Source: Dehalococcoidia bacterium (lineage in GTDB: Bacteria > Chloroflexota > Dehalococcoidia > UBA2979). From it: 40,625 bases of DNA. The stretch covers positions 1-40,625 of the forward strand of contig JANQNP010000112.1 in NCBI GenBank assembly GCA_028279505.1. Reading direction: 5' to 3'. Position 1 is the first letter of the stretch. Each line of letters opens with the position of its first letter. Positions 1-8,711 of the stretch are shown piece by piece. Below the pieces are notes generated by a model, which saw only the letters and a program-made list of their open reading frames with translations, made no database searches and had not been told where the DNA came from. Made by a program: the position numbers and the translations under genes.

Positions 1-1
1 C

Positions 2-487
2 CACGCCATCGCCGAGGACCGTGACCCGCGCCGCTGGCCGAACGACGAGGAGCGCCCCCTCACGCAGCGCGGCATCCGTCGCTTCCGCACAGCCGCCGCC
101 GGCCTCGGCACCCTCGAGCCCGAGATCGACAGCCTGCTCACCAGCCCGTTCGTGCGCGCCCACCAGACCGCGACGATCCTCGAGGACCAGCTCGACTGGC
201 CGCCCGCCGAGGTCCGCCCGCACCTCGCCGGTGGCGCGCCGATCGCTGGCATGGTCGCGCTCCTCGCGGACTGCGCCCCGCGCGCGACCGTCGTCGTCGT
301 CGGCCACGAGCCGGCCATGTCCCTGCTCGCCGCCACCTACCTCGGCAGCGCCGCCACCCCGCTCGCCATCGACTGGCGTCGCGGCGGCGTCGCCAGCATC
401 GCGTTCGATCGATCCCCCGAGATCGGTCGCGGCTCGCTTCGCTGGTTCCTGCCGCCGCGGGTGCTACGCGCGCTCGCCGCCGATTAG
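2..487 (+). CDS. SixA-type phosphohistidine phosphatase, 5' end missing
   Basis: Histidine-phosphatase-superfamily protein, probably a SixA-like enzyme removing phosphate from phosphohistidine on signalling proteins. The first codon visible is the His of the RHG-type motif (HAIAED), so only a few N-terminal residues lie outside the window; 161 residues remain. The SixA pattern RPLT-x-x-G is at residues 18-24, SPFVRAHQTA at 48-57 carries the second phosphate-binding Arg, and GHEPAM near 101 holds the second catalytic His. Its stop overlaps by 4 bp the stop of the convergent Ppx gene. Closeness to PPX and PPK2 suggests a phosphate-metabolism group, but the SixA substrate cannot be told from sequence. 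Confidence 0.85.
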   Translation, partial: HAIAEDRDPRRWPNDEERPLTQRGIRRFRTAAAGLGTLEPEIDSLLTSPFVRAHQTATILEDQLDWPPAEVRPHLAGGAPIAGMVALLADCAPRATVVVVGHEPAMSLLAATYLGSAATPLAIDWRRGGVASIAFDRSPEIGRGSLRWFLPPRVLRALAAD

Positions 488-2088
488 CTGGCCCCGGCCA
501 CCTCGACGACGACCCGCCGACCGAACGCGCGCTCCACGCGCTTGACCAGCGGCTCCGGCAACCGCCCGATCCCATTCGGCACCCGCAGCCCCAACGTCTT
601 CTTCGTCACCGTCGTCTCGAATCCACTGATCGAGGACGGTGGCACCCGCCGATACAGCTCGAACCCAAGCGCCAGCGCCGCCGCCGCCAGGTCGAGCCGG
701 CCCCGTTCGTCCGCGGACAGCAGCGGCGCGAAGCGGTGCACGTCGAAGCTCGCCTGCTCCACCAGCAGTAGCAGCGCCGCCAGCTCAGCGATCATCAGGT
801 GCGAGAACCCGGCGAGGTCCGTCGTCATCACGATGTCCGCCGCCACTCGCTCGCGGTTGTAGAAGTCGATTGCCGCGCCCGCGTCGATCATCGTCGCCGC
901 GTAGCCGATCAGCTCGCGTAGGTTTGGCCCCACCTCCGCGTCGGCGCGATCGATCAGCTCCAGCGCCGCCCACGTCCGCCGCTGGCTCGCGCTCGCATCG
1001 ATCGTGGCGAATCGCGCGGCCAGCGCCCGCACCGAGGCACGTCGCACCGCCCGAGGATCCGGCAGCGCGGTCGCCAGCTCCGTCGGCGGCAGCTCGCCGA
1101 GCATTCCCCGCACCACGCCCTCGCGCAGCCCCTGCCCGGACACCACCAGCGATCGCGCCTTCAGCGTCTGCATCGCCGTTTCCAGGACCGTCACGCCCGC
1201 CACGATCGTCTCCGACCGCGACGGGTTGAGCCCGGGAATCGAGCCGCGATCGCCCGAGGGCATCGAGCGCAACAACGCCGACACCTTCGCGACGCGCCCG
1301 CGGCGCATCTCGTAGCCGTGCAGGCGCGGCACCGGGTACACCCGTCGTCGCCGCCGCCGGTCGATCTTCGCCACGTTCCGGATCGCGCCGCCCGTGCCGA
1401 CCAGCCGCTCGCCGCGCTTCAGTGGCGGGATCGGCGCGTCGCGCAGCGCCGCCTCCGTCGCGGCGCGCAGCTCCGCGATCTGCTCCTCCGTCGGCGGATC
1501 GTCGCCTAAGTACCGCCCACCGGCCCGCAACGTCCCGAGGGGAAACGACCACAGCCCCTCCACCCGCCGGTCGCGGAACCGCGCGAACTCCACGCTCCCG
1601 CCACCGATGTCGATCACCGTCCCGTGCTCCACCGGCAGCCCATGCACCGCACCGAGGAAGCTGTAGTGCCCCTCCAGCTGGCCGTCGATGATCCGGATCT
1701 CGAGGCCGAATCGGTCCCGCAGCCGCGCCAGCAGCTCCCGCCCGTTCGTCGCGTCCCGCAACGCCGAGGTCCCCACGGCCACGAGGCGCTCCGACCCCGC
1801 CGCCCGCGAGATCGCGAGGAAGTCCTCCAGCGCTGCCGCCAGCCGGTCGCACGCCTCGTCGCTCAGCCGGCCCTCGTCGTCGAGCGCCGCGCCGAGCCGG
1901 AGCGGCAGCCGCAGCTCCTCGACGACCTCCAGGTGCCCCCCGGCGCGCGGTTGAATCACGACCGCCCGACCGGAGTTCGAGCCGATGTCGATGACCGTCG
2001 TGCGGCCCGGGTCGGGCTGGATCGGGAGTCGATCGATCGCTCCACGCTCCTCGTCAGCGGTCCGGGCGCCGCCAGACTGCCCGGCCAC
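484..2088 (-). CDS. ppx: Ppx/GppA exopolyphosphatase family protein
   Basis: Member of the ASKHA-fold exopolyphosphatase / pppGpp phosphohydrolase family, which trims phosphate from polyphosphate ends or pppGpp in the cytoplasm. Seen: phosphate-1 loop VIDIGSNSG (residues 32-40), GTSALRDATN (106-115), second phosphate loop VIDIGGGSVEF (158-168) and GTGGAIRNVAK (231-241); the C-terminal ~180 residues look like the HD-type helical domain of long Ppx enzymes. Length 534 fits the two-domain type. The start given is GTG without a clear ribosome site, and the first ~28 residues are not conserved in style, so the true start may lie inside. It follows PPK2 (77 bp gap) on the same strand, so polyphosphate synthesis/use and degradation are likely co-expressed. 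Confidence 0.9.
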   Translation of the reverse strand: MAGQSGGARTADEERGAIDRLPIQPDPGRTTVIDIGSNSGRAVVIQPRAGGHLEVVEELRLPLRLGAALDDEGRLSDEACDRLAAALEDFLAISRAAGSERLVAVGTSALRDATNGRELLARLRDRFGLEIRIIDGQLEGHYSFLGAVHGLPVEHGTVIDIGGGSVEFARFRDRRVEGLWSFPLGTLRAGGRYLGDDPPTEEQIAELRAATEAALRDAPIPPLKRGERLVGTGGAIRNVAKIDRRRRRRVYPVPRLHGYEMRRGRVAKVSALLRSMPSGDRGSIPGLNPSRSETIVAGVTVLETAMQTLKARSLVVSGQGLREGVVRGMLGELPPTELATALPDPRAVRRASVRALAARFATIDASASQRRTWAALELIDRADAEVGPNLRELIGYAATMIDAGAAIDFYNRERVAADIVMTTDLAGFSHLMIAELAALLLLVEQASFDVHRFAPLLSADERGRLDLAAAALALGFELYRRVPPSSISGFETTVTKKTLGLRVPNGIGRLPEPLVKRVERAFGRRVVVEVAGAS

Positions 2089-2165
2089 TGCCCGACCGTA
2101 GGACGCTCACGCGGCGCGGTCGAGCCGTCCGAGGATCGCGCCGGGTCGGTCGTGCAGCCTCGTCG

Positions 2166-2909
2166 TCAGGACGACAGCGGTCCGAGCCGGGTCTCCAGCG
2201 CCTCGACGACCGCCTCCAGCACCCGTACTCGTGCGTGGTTCTTGTCCTCGGCGGAGACCAGCGTCCACGGCGCATCGACCGTATGGGTGCGGCGCAGCAT
2301 CTCCTCGATCGCCGGCTCGTAGTCCGGCCAGCGCTCGCGGTTCCGCCAGTCGTCGGCCGTGATCTTGTACTCCTTGAACGGGTCCGCCTCCCGCGCCTCG
2401 AACCGCCGCAGCTGCTCCTCCTGCGAGATGTGCAGCCAGAACTTCACCAGCACCATCCCGTTGTCCACGAGCGTCTGCTCGAAGGACGCGATCTCGCCGT
2501 ACGAGCGCTCCCATGCCTCCGGCGCCGTCAGCTCCTCCACCCGCTCCACCAGCACGCGCCCGTACCAGGACCGATCGAAGATCCCGAACTGCCCGTACTC
2601 CGGCATCCGCTGATGGAAGCGCCAGAGGTAGTGATGCCGCAGGTCCTTCCCGTTCGGCGGCCCGATCGGGTGCACCCGCACCCCTCGAGGATCGAGCCGC
2701 CCCGTCAGCCGCCGGATCGCGCCGCCCTTCCCGGCGGCGTCGACGCCCTCGAAGACGATCACCACCGGGCACGTCGCGTCGTCCCGCAGCCGCACCTGGT
2801 ACCGCAGCAGCTTGAGCTGTAGCTCCTTGCGTCGCTTCTTGTACGTCTTCTCGTCGAGGCTCAGCGTCGGGTCGAAATCCGCCAGGCTCGGCACATGCTC
2901 GAGGATCAC
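2166..2909 (-). CDS. ppk2: Polyphosphate kinase 2 (PPK2)
   Basis: PPK2-family nucleotide kinase that moves phosphate between polyphosphate and nucleoside mono- or diphosphates. Seen: Walker A GVDAAGKGG (55-63), the family block GPPNGKDLRHHYLWRFH (about 83-99), Walker B/lid FDRSWYGRVLVER (111-123). At 247 residues it is a single-domain (class I/III size) enzyme; the class, and so whether it uses AMP or ADP, cannot be fixed by eye. Start is GTG. First gene of a minus-strand pair with ppx. Confidence 0.93.
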   Translation of the reverse strand: MILEHVPSLADFDPTLSLDEKTYKKRRKELQLKLLRYQVRLRDDATCPVVIVFEGVDAAGKGGAIRRLTGRLDPRGVRVHPIGPPNGKDLRHHYLWRFHQRMPEYGQFGIFDRSWYGRVLVERVEELTAPEAWERSYGEIASFEQTLVDNGMVLVKFWLHISQEEQLRRFEAREADPFKEYKITADDWRNRERWPDYEPAIEEMLRRTHTVDAPWTLVSAEDKNHARVRVLEAVVEALETRLGPLSS

Positions 2910-2970
2910 CGCGACACCGTTCCCTGGGCGGGCCGTCCCATCGCCCGAGGTCGGCGCGGCTCCGGTCGGA

Positions 2971-3747
2971 TCAACGCGACCACCTCGTGCGGGGCTGCTC
3001 CTCCGCCTCGCCGTCGACCAGCAGCTCGTCGACGTTCTCGTTGTAGAAGCAGATCAGGCCCTCAATCTTCGGCAGCTCCGGGATCGGGAACGGGTAACTC
3101 CACGCGATGTCCTCGTACGTCGTCCCGTTCACCTCGGCGGACCACGTCGTCGCCACGCCCTTGTACGGGCACTGCGTCACCGTCGGCGACTTGCGCAGCA
3201 GGTCGAGGCGCACGTCCTGCGGCTGCAGGTAGTACCGCGTCGGCAGGCCCGTCTCGAACAGCAGCACCGGCCGCTCGGAGTCCGCGACCACTTCGCCGTT
3301 CAGCTTCACCTGCACGTGGCGAGCGCTGTGCAGCACGTCCACGCGCCGGTACGGGTCGCGCGCGTGCACGTAGACCTCGTCGTCCTCCTCGTACCAGTGA
3401 TCCATCTGGTGCCAGTAGAACGCCACGAGGCCGGCTAGCGCCTCCTGCCCCTCGATCGGCTGCGGGTAGCCCCACACCGCGTTCTCCGCGACGCGGTCCC
3501 CCACGCGGATCGTCCAGTACTCCGCGTCCCCCTTGTACGGGCAGTGTGAGCTGTGATCGGTCCCTTCGAGGAGATCGAACCTCACGTCTTCCTTCGGGAA
3601 GTAGTACACCGGCACGCGCCCGCGCTCGTGCAGCAGCATCACCCGCTTGCTGTCCACGATCGTCTCGCCGTTGAAGGTCGCGCGGACCCAACGAGGGCTC
3701 GCTTCGACCGAAACGGCCGGTTCGATCAGTTCGGTGGGATGTGGCAT
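2971..3747 (-). CDS. Tandem DUF427 protein
   Basis: 258-residue protein made of two DUF427 (PF04248) repeats, about residues 20-120 and 135-245. Each repeat ends in the family pattern around HCPYKG / QCPYKG followed by a Trp-rich strand (AVWGYPQP; IAWSYPFP). The function of DUF427 is not known; it is a small beta-rich fold often found in actinobacteria and Chloroflexota. The ATG at 3745-3747 is preceded by a GGGGGAG ribosome site. It is transcribed towards PPK2 and divergently from the HDOD gene. No catalytic residues can be assigned. Confidence 0.85.
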   Translation of the reverse strand: MPHPTELIEPAVSVEASPRWVRATFNGETIVDSKRVMLLHERGRVPVYYFPKEDVRFDLLEGTDHSSHCPYKGDAEYWTIRVGDRVAENAVWGYPQPIEGQEALAGLVAFYWHQMDHWYEEDDEVYVHARDPYRRVDVLHSARHVQVKLNGEVVADSERPVLLFETGLPTRYYLQPQDVRLDLLRKSPTVTQCPYKGVATTWSAEVNGTTYEDIAWSYPFPIPELPKIEGLICFYNENVDELLVDGEAEEQPRTRWSR

Positions 3748-3877
3748 CGGTGCTCCCCCTGAGACGGCGGCGTCTCACGCCAGCCGCTGTGAAATCGCAG
3801 ATGTGGTCAAGATAACGCGCCTGTCACGTGCCCAGCCCACAGAACCGGCCCGTGGAACCGGGCTTAGGGAAGTCACG

Positions 3878-4753
3878 GTGGACGCGGCGAGGCGACTGGT
3901 CGACGATCCTGACATGCCACAACAACTGCCGGTGCTGCCGCCGGCCCGCGCCCGCGTGCTGACCATCGTCTCCACGCCGGCCCCCGACCCTCACGAGGTC
4001 ACCTCGATCGTCCGCTCGGACCCGGCGCTCGCCGCCGCGGTCATCCGCGCGGCCAACTCCGCCTGGTCGGCGCCTCGCGAGGCCGTCCGCACCGTCGAGC
4101 GCGCGGTCATCCGGATCGGCCCGCGCGAGACCCTGCAGATCGTCGGCGCCGCCGTCCTCAGCTCCACGTTCGAGGACCTCGAGCAGGCCGGTCTCGACGT
4201 CGACGAACTCTGGCGCCACGTCGTCGCCTGCGGGCTGCTCACCGAGCTGCTGATCGATGACGACGCCTCGCGCGACATCCGCGCCGCCGCCTACAGCGCC
4301 GGTCTGCTGCACGACATCGGCCGCCTCGGCATGGCCGCCGAACGTCCCGAGGACTACGCCACCGTCATCGAGCGCGTGCGCGCCGGCACCTCTCCGCTCG
4401 AGGCCGAGCACCGCGTCTTCGGCGCCGCCCACACCGTCCGCGGCGTCGAGGCCGCCGAGGCCTGGAGCATCCCCGGCGTCATCCACTCCTCGATCCTCGA
4501 GCACCACGACCCGTCGGAACACCTCTCGCCGCTCGCGCAGGCCACCGCCCGCGCGGTCGAGATCTCCTGGCGCCTCGGCATCGGCGACGGCGTCGTGCTC
4601 CACGGCGGCGAGGACGACGAAGCCCTCACCGCCGAGGACGAGTGGGTCCTCTCGAAGATCGGTGGCGCGGACGTCCTCCACGCGCGCGTCGAGTGGTTCC
4701 GCAGCGCGATGCGACCCACGCCCAAACGCGACAAGGAGCGCCGCGCCAGCTAG
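3878..4753 (+). CDS. HDOD-domain signalling protein
   Basis: 291-residue HDOD protein (PF08668), a degenerate HD-type regulatory domain used in bacterial signal transduction, often linked to c-di-GMP or chemotaxis. Typical blocks: LPVLPPARARVL at the N-terminus, VTSIVRSDPALAAAVIRAANSA, then GLLHDIGRLGM carrying an HD pair and LEHHDP. The GTG at 3878 is chosen because AGGGAAG (3866-3872) sits 5 nt upstream; a longer in-frame ORF lacks such a site. Its stop overlaps the convergent START-type gene by 4 bp. Because an HD pair is kept in the motif, residual phosphohydrolase activity cannot be excluded. Confidence 0.85.
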   Translation: MDAARRLVDDPDMPQQLPVLPPARARVLTIVSTPAPDPHEVTSIVRSDPALAAAVIRAANSAWSAPREAVRTVERAVIRIGPRETLQIVGAAVLSSTFEDLEQAGLDVDELWRHVVACGLLTELLIDDDASRDIRAAAYSAGLLHDIGRLGMAAERPEDYATVIERVRAGTSPLEAEHRVFGAAHTVRGVEAAEAWSIPGVIHSSILEHHDPSEHLSPLAQATARAVEISWRLGIGDGVVLHGGEDDEALTAEDEWVLSKIGGADVLHARVEWFRSAMRPTPKRDKERRAS

Positions 4754-5175
4754 CCGCTCGCGTTCGCCTCCGCCCGCGCCTTCAGCCCCGCAGTGAACTG
4801 ATCGAACGACGGCTGAAGATCGGGCATCGAGCGCCAGATCAACGGCAGCAGCGGCCCGCTGAACTCCTCGCGCATCGCGAACGCCGTCCCCGACCCCTCG
4901 GGCGTCAGCGAGAACGTCCGCACGCCCTTGAACAGGCCAAGCGGCATCCCCCCGCGCCACGTCATCCGGCGGCCTGGCTCCAGCTCCACGCGCACCGGGA
5001 ACGCGCGGCCCGGGCTGACCTCGGAGAAGACCTTGATTCGCTCGCCGGCCGCGATCGTGCCCTCCACGCGCTCCACGCCCGAATCCCAGTCGGGATAGGC
5101 GGCGGCGTCGGTCAGGACCGCCCAGACCGCCTCCGGTGCCACCTCGATCGTGGTGCTCGCGTCGTACGACTTCAT
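4750..5175 (-). CDS. SRPBCC (START-like) family protein
   Basis: 141-residue helix-grip (polyketide cyclase/dehydrase-like) protein that should bind a hydrophobic ligand. Typical features: N-terminal strand then APEAVWAVLTDAAAYPDWDSGVERVEG, and a C-terminal long helix. Substrate unknown. It starts at ATG 5175 next to a divergent ArsR gene; the shared intergenic region carries repeated hexamers (5211-5253), so it may answer to the same regulator. Confidence 0.82.
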   Translation of the reverse strand: MKSYDASTTIEVAPEAVWAVLTDAAAYPDWDSGVERVEGTIAAGERIKVFSEVSPGRAFPVRVELEPGRRMTWRGGMPLGLFKGVRTFSLTPEGSGTAFAMREEFSGPLLPLIWRSMPDLQPSFDQFTAGLKARAEANASG

Positions 5176-5210
5176 AGGGGCCCCTCGCTGTCCGTTCAGG
5201 CGTGACGCGC

Positions 5211-5253
5211 ACGGTACCCCGCGCAGATACCGTAACGCAACGGCTACCGTAAA
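5211..5253. promoter_or_regulatory. Divergent regulatory region with hexamers at 17-bp steps
   Basis: Between the START-type gene and the ArsR gene lie ACGGTA (5211-5216), its reverse complement TACCGT (5228-5233) and TACCGT again (5245-5250), each exactly 17 bp apart. The third copy is also half of the palindrome ACGG-CTA-CCGT (5240-5250). ArsR-family repressors bind short inverted repeats over their own promoter, so these are candidate operators; that is inference. Confidence 0.5.
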
Positions 5254-5273
5254 CGTCGTGCTACGCTCACCGC

Positions 5274-5615
5274 ATGCAAGATCGAATCGACGGCGACCCC
5301 TTCGGCGCGCTCGGCGACCCGCACCGGCGCACGATCGTCGCGATGCTCGCCCGCGGTCCCCGGTCCGTCCGCGAGATCGCCGACCAGCTGCCGATCAGCC
5401 GTCCCGCCGTGTCCCGCCACCTCCGGCTGCTCCGCGAGGCCGGGCTCGTGACCTCCGAGGCGCAAGGGACGCGCCGCCTCTACAGCCTCGACGACCTCGG
5501 TGCCGGCGCCGTCCGCGCCTTCCTCGAGCAGGTCTGGGGCGAAGCCGCCGCTCGCTTCACGCTCGCCGCCGAGAACACGACGGCCGGCGGCGACGCCGAG
5601 GAGCGCGACGCGTGA
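5274..5615 (+). CDS. ArsR-family winged-helix regulator
   Basis: 113-residue ArsR/SmtB-like transcription factor. Seen: FGALGDPHRRTIVAML, REIADQLPISRPAVSRHLRLLREAGLV (helix-turn-helix, about residues 35-61) and GTRRLYSLD (wing). No Cys/His metal site is visible; this sub-type is usually paired with an SRPBCC gene, exactly as here: the next gene starts at a GTG overlapping the TGA by 4 bp. Likely autoregulator of this two-gene operon and possibly of the divergent SRPBCC gene. Confidence 0.92.
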   Translation: MQDRIDGDPFGALGDPHRRTIVAMLARGPRSVREIADQLPISRPAVSRHLRLLREAGLVTSEAQGTRRLYSLDDLGAGAVRAFLEQVWGEAAARFTLAAENTTAGGDAEERDA

Positions 5616-6055
5616 CCGAACCTCTCGAGCTGGACTTCACCGTCCGCTGCCCGGTCGACCACGCGTTCGCCACCTTCACCCGCCGCACGACGCTCTGGTG
5701 GCCGAAGTCCCACTCCTTCTCCGGCGATCCGGAGCTCGAGGTCGTGATCGAGCCGCGCGTCGGCGGCCGCATCTTCGAGCGCACCCCGGCCGGCGACGAG
5801 CGCGATTGGGGTGAGATCACCGAATGGGACGAGCCCCGCCGCCTCAGCTACCTCTGGCACCTGGGCACCGAGCGCTCCCGCGCCACGCGCGTCTCCATCG
5901 CCTTCGAGCCGGACGGCGACGACGCCACCATCGTGCGCATCGTCCACACCGGCTGGGAGGCTTGGGGCGACGACGCCGAAACGTGGCGGGAGCGGAACAA
6001 GGGCGGCTGGGCCGGTGTCCTCGACCCGTTCCAGCTCGCCTGCGTGAACCCCTAG
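5612..6055 (+). CDS. SRPBCC/AHSA1-like protein
   Basis: 147-residue START-superfamily (AHSA1-like) protein, translationally coupled (GTGA overlap) to the ArsR gene. Family features: VRCPVDHAFATFTRRTTLWWP near the N-terminus, GGRIFERTPAGDERDWGEI, and the C-terminal Trp-rich helix around GWEAWGDDAETWRERNKGGW. In this common pairing the SRPBCC protein is the regulated partner of the ArsR repressor; ligand unknown. Acts in the cytoplasm; no signal peptide. Confidence 0.87.
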   Translation: MTEPLELDFTVRCPVDHAFATFTRRTTLWWPKSHSFSGDPELEVVIEPRVGGRIFERTPAGDERDWGEITEWDEPRRLSYLWHLGTERSRATRVSIAFEPDGDDATIVRIVHTGWEAWGDDAETWRERNKGGWAGVLDPFQLACVNP

Positions 6056-6237
6056 CCGCCCACCCTCGCGGCGCGCCCTCGGCGATCACGCAGCACCCGC
6101 GCCGACGGAGCCGGTCGCTTCGTTCGAAGCCGCTGCCATCCCACGTCTGAGGCAGACGGGGGTCGTCGCCGGGACGTTCGGCTCTGTTCCGCGGCAACCG
6201 AGGTACGCCAACGTGCAGCCGCGATGCGGAGGCGCGC

Positions 6238-6309
6238 ATGAACCCCTCTCGAGGTGAGCAACGGATAGCCGCGGACCTCGTCGGGCGAGCCCAAGGCTCG
6301 AGGCCGTGA
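6238..6309 (+). CDS. 23-codon leader ORF coupled to the ABC permease
   Basis: Short ORF (ATG 6238, TGA 6307-6309) with a well-placed GGAGG at 6228-6232 (5-nt spacer). Its stop overlaps the GTG start of the permease gene (GTGA), while the permease itself has no comparable ribosome site of its own. The peptide (begins MNPSRGEQRIAADL) resembles nothing I know. It may be a translational-coupling leader rather than a functional peptide. Confidence 0.4.
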   Translation: MNPSRGEQRIAADLVGRAQGSRP

Positions 6310-7496
6310 ACCTGATCCGGCCGATCGGCGTCATCGCGGCGAAGGACATCGTCCAGCGGCTCCGTGACCGGTCGGTCTACATCATGGGCATCGTCGGGCC
6401 ACTCGCCCTCGTGCTCATCATGAGCGCCACCATCGGGGCGGCCGACGACGTCTCCGCGTTCGAGTTCGCGCTCGCTGACGCCGACGGCGGCGAGGCCGCT
6501 GCCGCGTTCGAGACCCTGCTCGTGGACCTCGAAGCGGACGGTACGATCGAGCTGACCACCGCCGAGGATCGGGCCACCCTCGACAGGCTCGTCGACGGCG
6601 GCGACGTCGCCGCCGGCTTCTTCGTCCCGCCCGGCTTCAGTGCGAGCGTCGTGTCGGGCGGCTCGGCCGAGCTGACGATCGTCGGCGACCCCGGGTCCTC
6701 TATCGCCGCCGACGTTGCACAGGCAATCGCCGACACCTTCGTGGCCGAGCTCGAATACGTCGCCGTCGCCAGCGCCATCGTCTTGGGCATCGAGGGTGGC
6801 GGAGGCGATCCTCGCCGCCTCGGTGAACTGGCCGCCGCCGCGACGGCCCTCGAGGAGCCCATCCGCCTCGTACCAGTCGAGACCGAGGGCCGCGGCCGCG
6901 ATCTGGCCAGCCACTACTCGGTCTCGCTGTCGGTCCTCTTCCTCTTCTTCACCGTCCAGTTCGCCGTGTTGAGCCTGATGGAGGAGCGGGAGGTCGGCAC
7001 CCTCCGTCGCATTATGGTCGCTCCCATCCCCGCTGCCGCGGTTGTGCTCGGGAAGATGGCGTCGGCCTTCATGATCGGGCTCGCGACGATGGTCGTGCTC
7101 GTCATCGCCACCACCTTGATCGTCGGGGCCGAGTGGGGGAACCCGCTCGCCGTGGCGGTGCTCATCCTCACCGGAGTGATCGTGGCGATCGCGCTGGCGG
7201 TGCTGGTCGCCGCTGCCGCACGCACGGCGGAGCAGGCCGGCGCCTACGCAACGATCGCCGCGCTCGTGCTCGGGTTGCTCGGCGGCGTCTTCTTCCCGAT
7301 CAGCCAGGCGCCCGGGCTGCTGACCACGATCAGCTACGCCTCGCCCCATCGCTGGCTGCTCGACGGCTTCCGGGACGTCTCCTACGGCGCGGGCGCCGAC
7401 GCGCTTGGCCCGACGCTCGCCGTCCTGGCTCTCTTTATCGTCGCGTTCGGCGGCATCGGCTTGGCTGCGGCCCGCCGAGGGTTGTTGCGACCATGA
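6306..7496 (+). CDS. ABC-2 type transporter permease (first)
   Basis: 396-residue integral membrane subunit of an ABC exporter (ABC-2 family). One membrane segment at about 27-47, then a large hydrophilic extracytoplasmic domain (about 50-200), then a cluster of five or six segments to the C-terminus with the block MEEREVGTLRRIMVAPIP between them, which is characteristic of YhgE/DrrB/NatB-like permeases. GTG start 6306. It overlaps the second permease by ATGA, so the two form a heterodimer pair. The cargo (drug, lipid, sodium) cannot be told. Confidence 0.88.
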   Translation: MNLIRPIGVIAAKDIVQRLRDRSVYIMGIVGPLALVLIMSATIGAADDVSAFEFALADADGGEAAAAFETLLVDLEADGTIELTTAEDRATLDRLVDGGDVAAGFFVPPGFSASVVSGGSAELTIVGDPGSSIAADVAQAIADTFVAELEYVAVASAIVLGIEGGGGDPRRLGELAAAATALEEPIRLVPVETEGRGRDLASHYSVSLSVLFLFFTVQFAVLSLMEEREVGTLRRIMVAPIPAAAVVLGKMASAFMIGLATMVVLVIATTLIVGAEWGNPLAVAVLILTGVIVAIALAVLVAAAARTAEQAGAYATIAALVLGLLGGVFFPISQAPGLLTTISYASPHRWLLDGFRDVSYGAGADALGPTLAVLALFIVAFGGIGLAAARRGLLRP

Positions 7497-8650
7497 AGGT
7501 GCTCGCCATCGCCGCCAACAGCCTCCGGCGCCTGATCCGCACCCGCGCGAACCTCTTCTTCGTGTTCGCGCTCCCCATGCTCCTGATCCTCGTTCTCGGC
7601 CTCACCCTGGGCAGCGATACCCCGCGGATCGGCGTCCACGTCGAGGGTGATCGCACCCCCGCGGTGGAAGCCTTGATCGACGGCCTGCGTGAGGTCGAAG
7701 GCGCGGATCTCGAGGTCTTCGACGACGTCGAGGAGGCGACGGACCAGCTGGACCGCGAGGACATCACCGCCCTCGTCACGGTGCCCGGTGACTACGGCGC
7801 CGCCCTCGGGTCGGGTGGCACGACCGAGCTGTCCTACCGCGCCATTCCGGGCGGTGGCGGGTTCGAGGTCCAGGGCTTCGTCCAGTCGGTGGTCGCGGCC
7901 GAGAACGCCACCGAGCGCGCGACTCGCCTCGTCGTCGCCGAGACCGGTCTCCCCGAGAGCGAAGCAGCCGCCCTGGTTGCCCGGGCGGCTGAGGGCCAGC
8001 CGGCCGTCGGCGTGAGCACCGTCGACGCCGACGGCGATGCCTTCATCAAGGCCGATGCGGTAGGCTTCGTCGCCGCGCAGGAGCTCGTGCTGTTCGTGTT
8101 CGTCATGTCGATGGTCCTGGCGGGGGCCCTGATCCAGTCGAAGCGCCTCGGGGTCACGCGCCGCATGCTCTCCACCTCGGCGACGACGATCGAGGTCGTG
8201 ACGGGCGAGGCGCTCGGTCGCTATCTCGTCGCGCTCGTCCAGAGCGCCGTCATCATCGTGTTCTCCGCGTTGCTCTTCGGCCTGAGTTGGGGATCGTGGC
8301 CAGCCACGCTGGCGATCGTCGCCGCCTTCTCACTGGTCGCGACCGCTGCCGCGTTGTTGGTCGGTGCGCTGGTGCGGAACGAGAGCCAGTCGCAAGCGGT
8401 CGGCATCTCGCTCGGGTTGGCACTCGCGGCCCTCGGCGGCTGCATGGTCCCGTTCGAGGTCTTTCCGGACGGACTGCGCACCGTGGCCCACATCACACCC
8501 CACGCGTGGGCGATCGACGCCTTCACGGAGGTGGTGCAGCGCGGCGGAGGCCTCGGACAGATCGTCACCGAGCTCGCCGTGCTGGTCGCCTACGGGCTCA
8601 CCGTACTGGCGGCTGCCGCGTTCATGCTGCGCCGGTCAATCATCAACTGA
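7493..8650 (+). CDS. ABC-2 type transporter permease (second)
   Basis: 385-residue partner permease with the same layout: a segment at about 20-40 (LFFVFALPMLLILVLGLTLG), an extracytoplasmic domain to about 185, then a C-terminal cluster of segments containing RRMLSTSATTIEVVTGEALGRY. ATG 7493 overlaps the previous stop. The two permeases presumably share the ATPase encoded convergently at 8712-9692, the only nucleotide-binding subunit nearby. Confidence 0.88.
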   Translation: MKVLAIAANSLRRLIRTRANLFFVFALPMLLILVLGLTLGSDTPRIGVHVEGDRTPAVEALIDGLREVEGADLEVFDDVEEATDQLDREDITALVTVPGDYGAALGSGGTTELSYRAIPGGGGFEVQGFVQSVVAAENATERATRLVVAETGLPESEAAALVARAAEGQPAVGVSTVDADGDAFIKADAVGFVAAQELVLFVFVMSMVLAGALIQSKRLGVTRRMLSTSATTIEVVTGEALGRYLVALVQSAVIIVFSALLFGLSWGSWPATLAIVAAFSLVATAAALLVGALVRNESQSQAVGISLGLALAALGGCMVPFEVFPDGLRTVAHITPHAWAIDAFTEVVQRGGGLGQIVTELAVLVAYGLTVLAAAAFMLRRSIIN

Positions 8651-8711
8651 GCCCGCCGTTCCGGCGCGGCAGCGGCGCTTGGCCGCGCTCCGCTCGATCT
8701 GTGTGAGGGCC

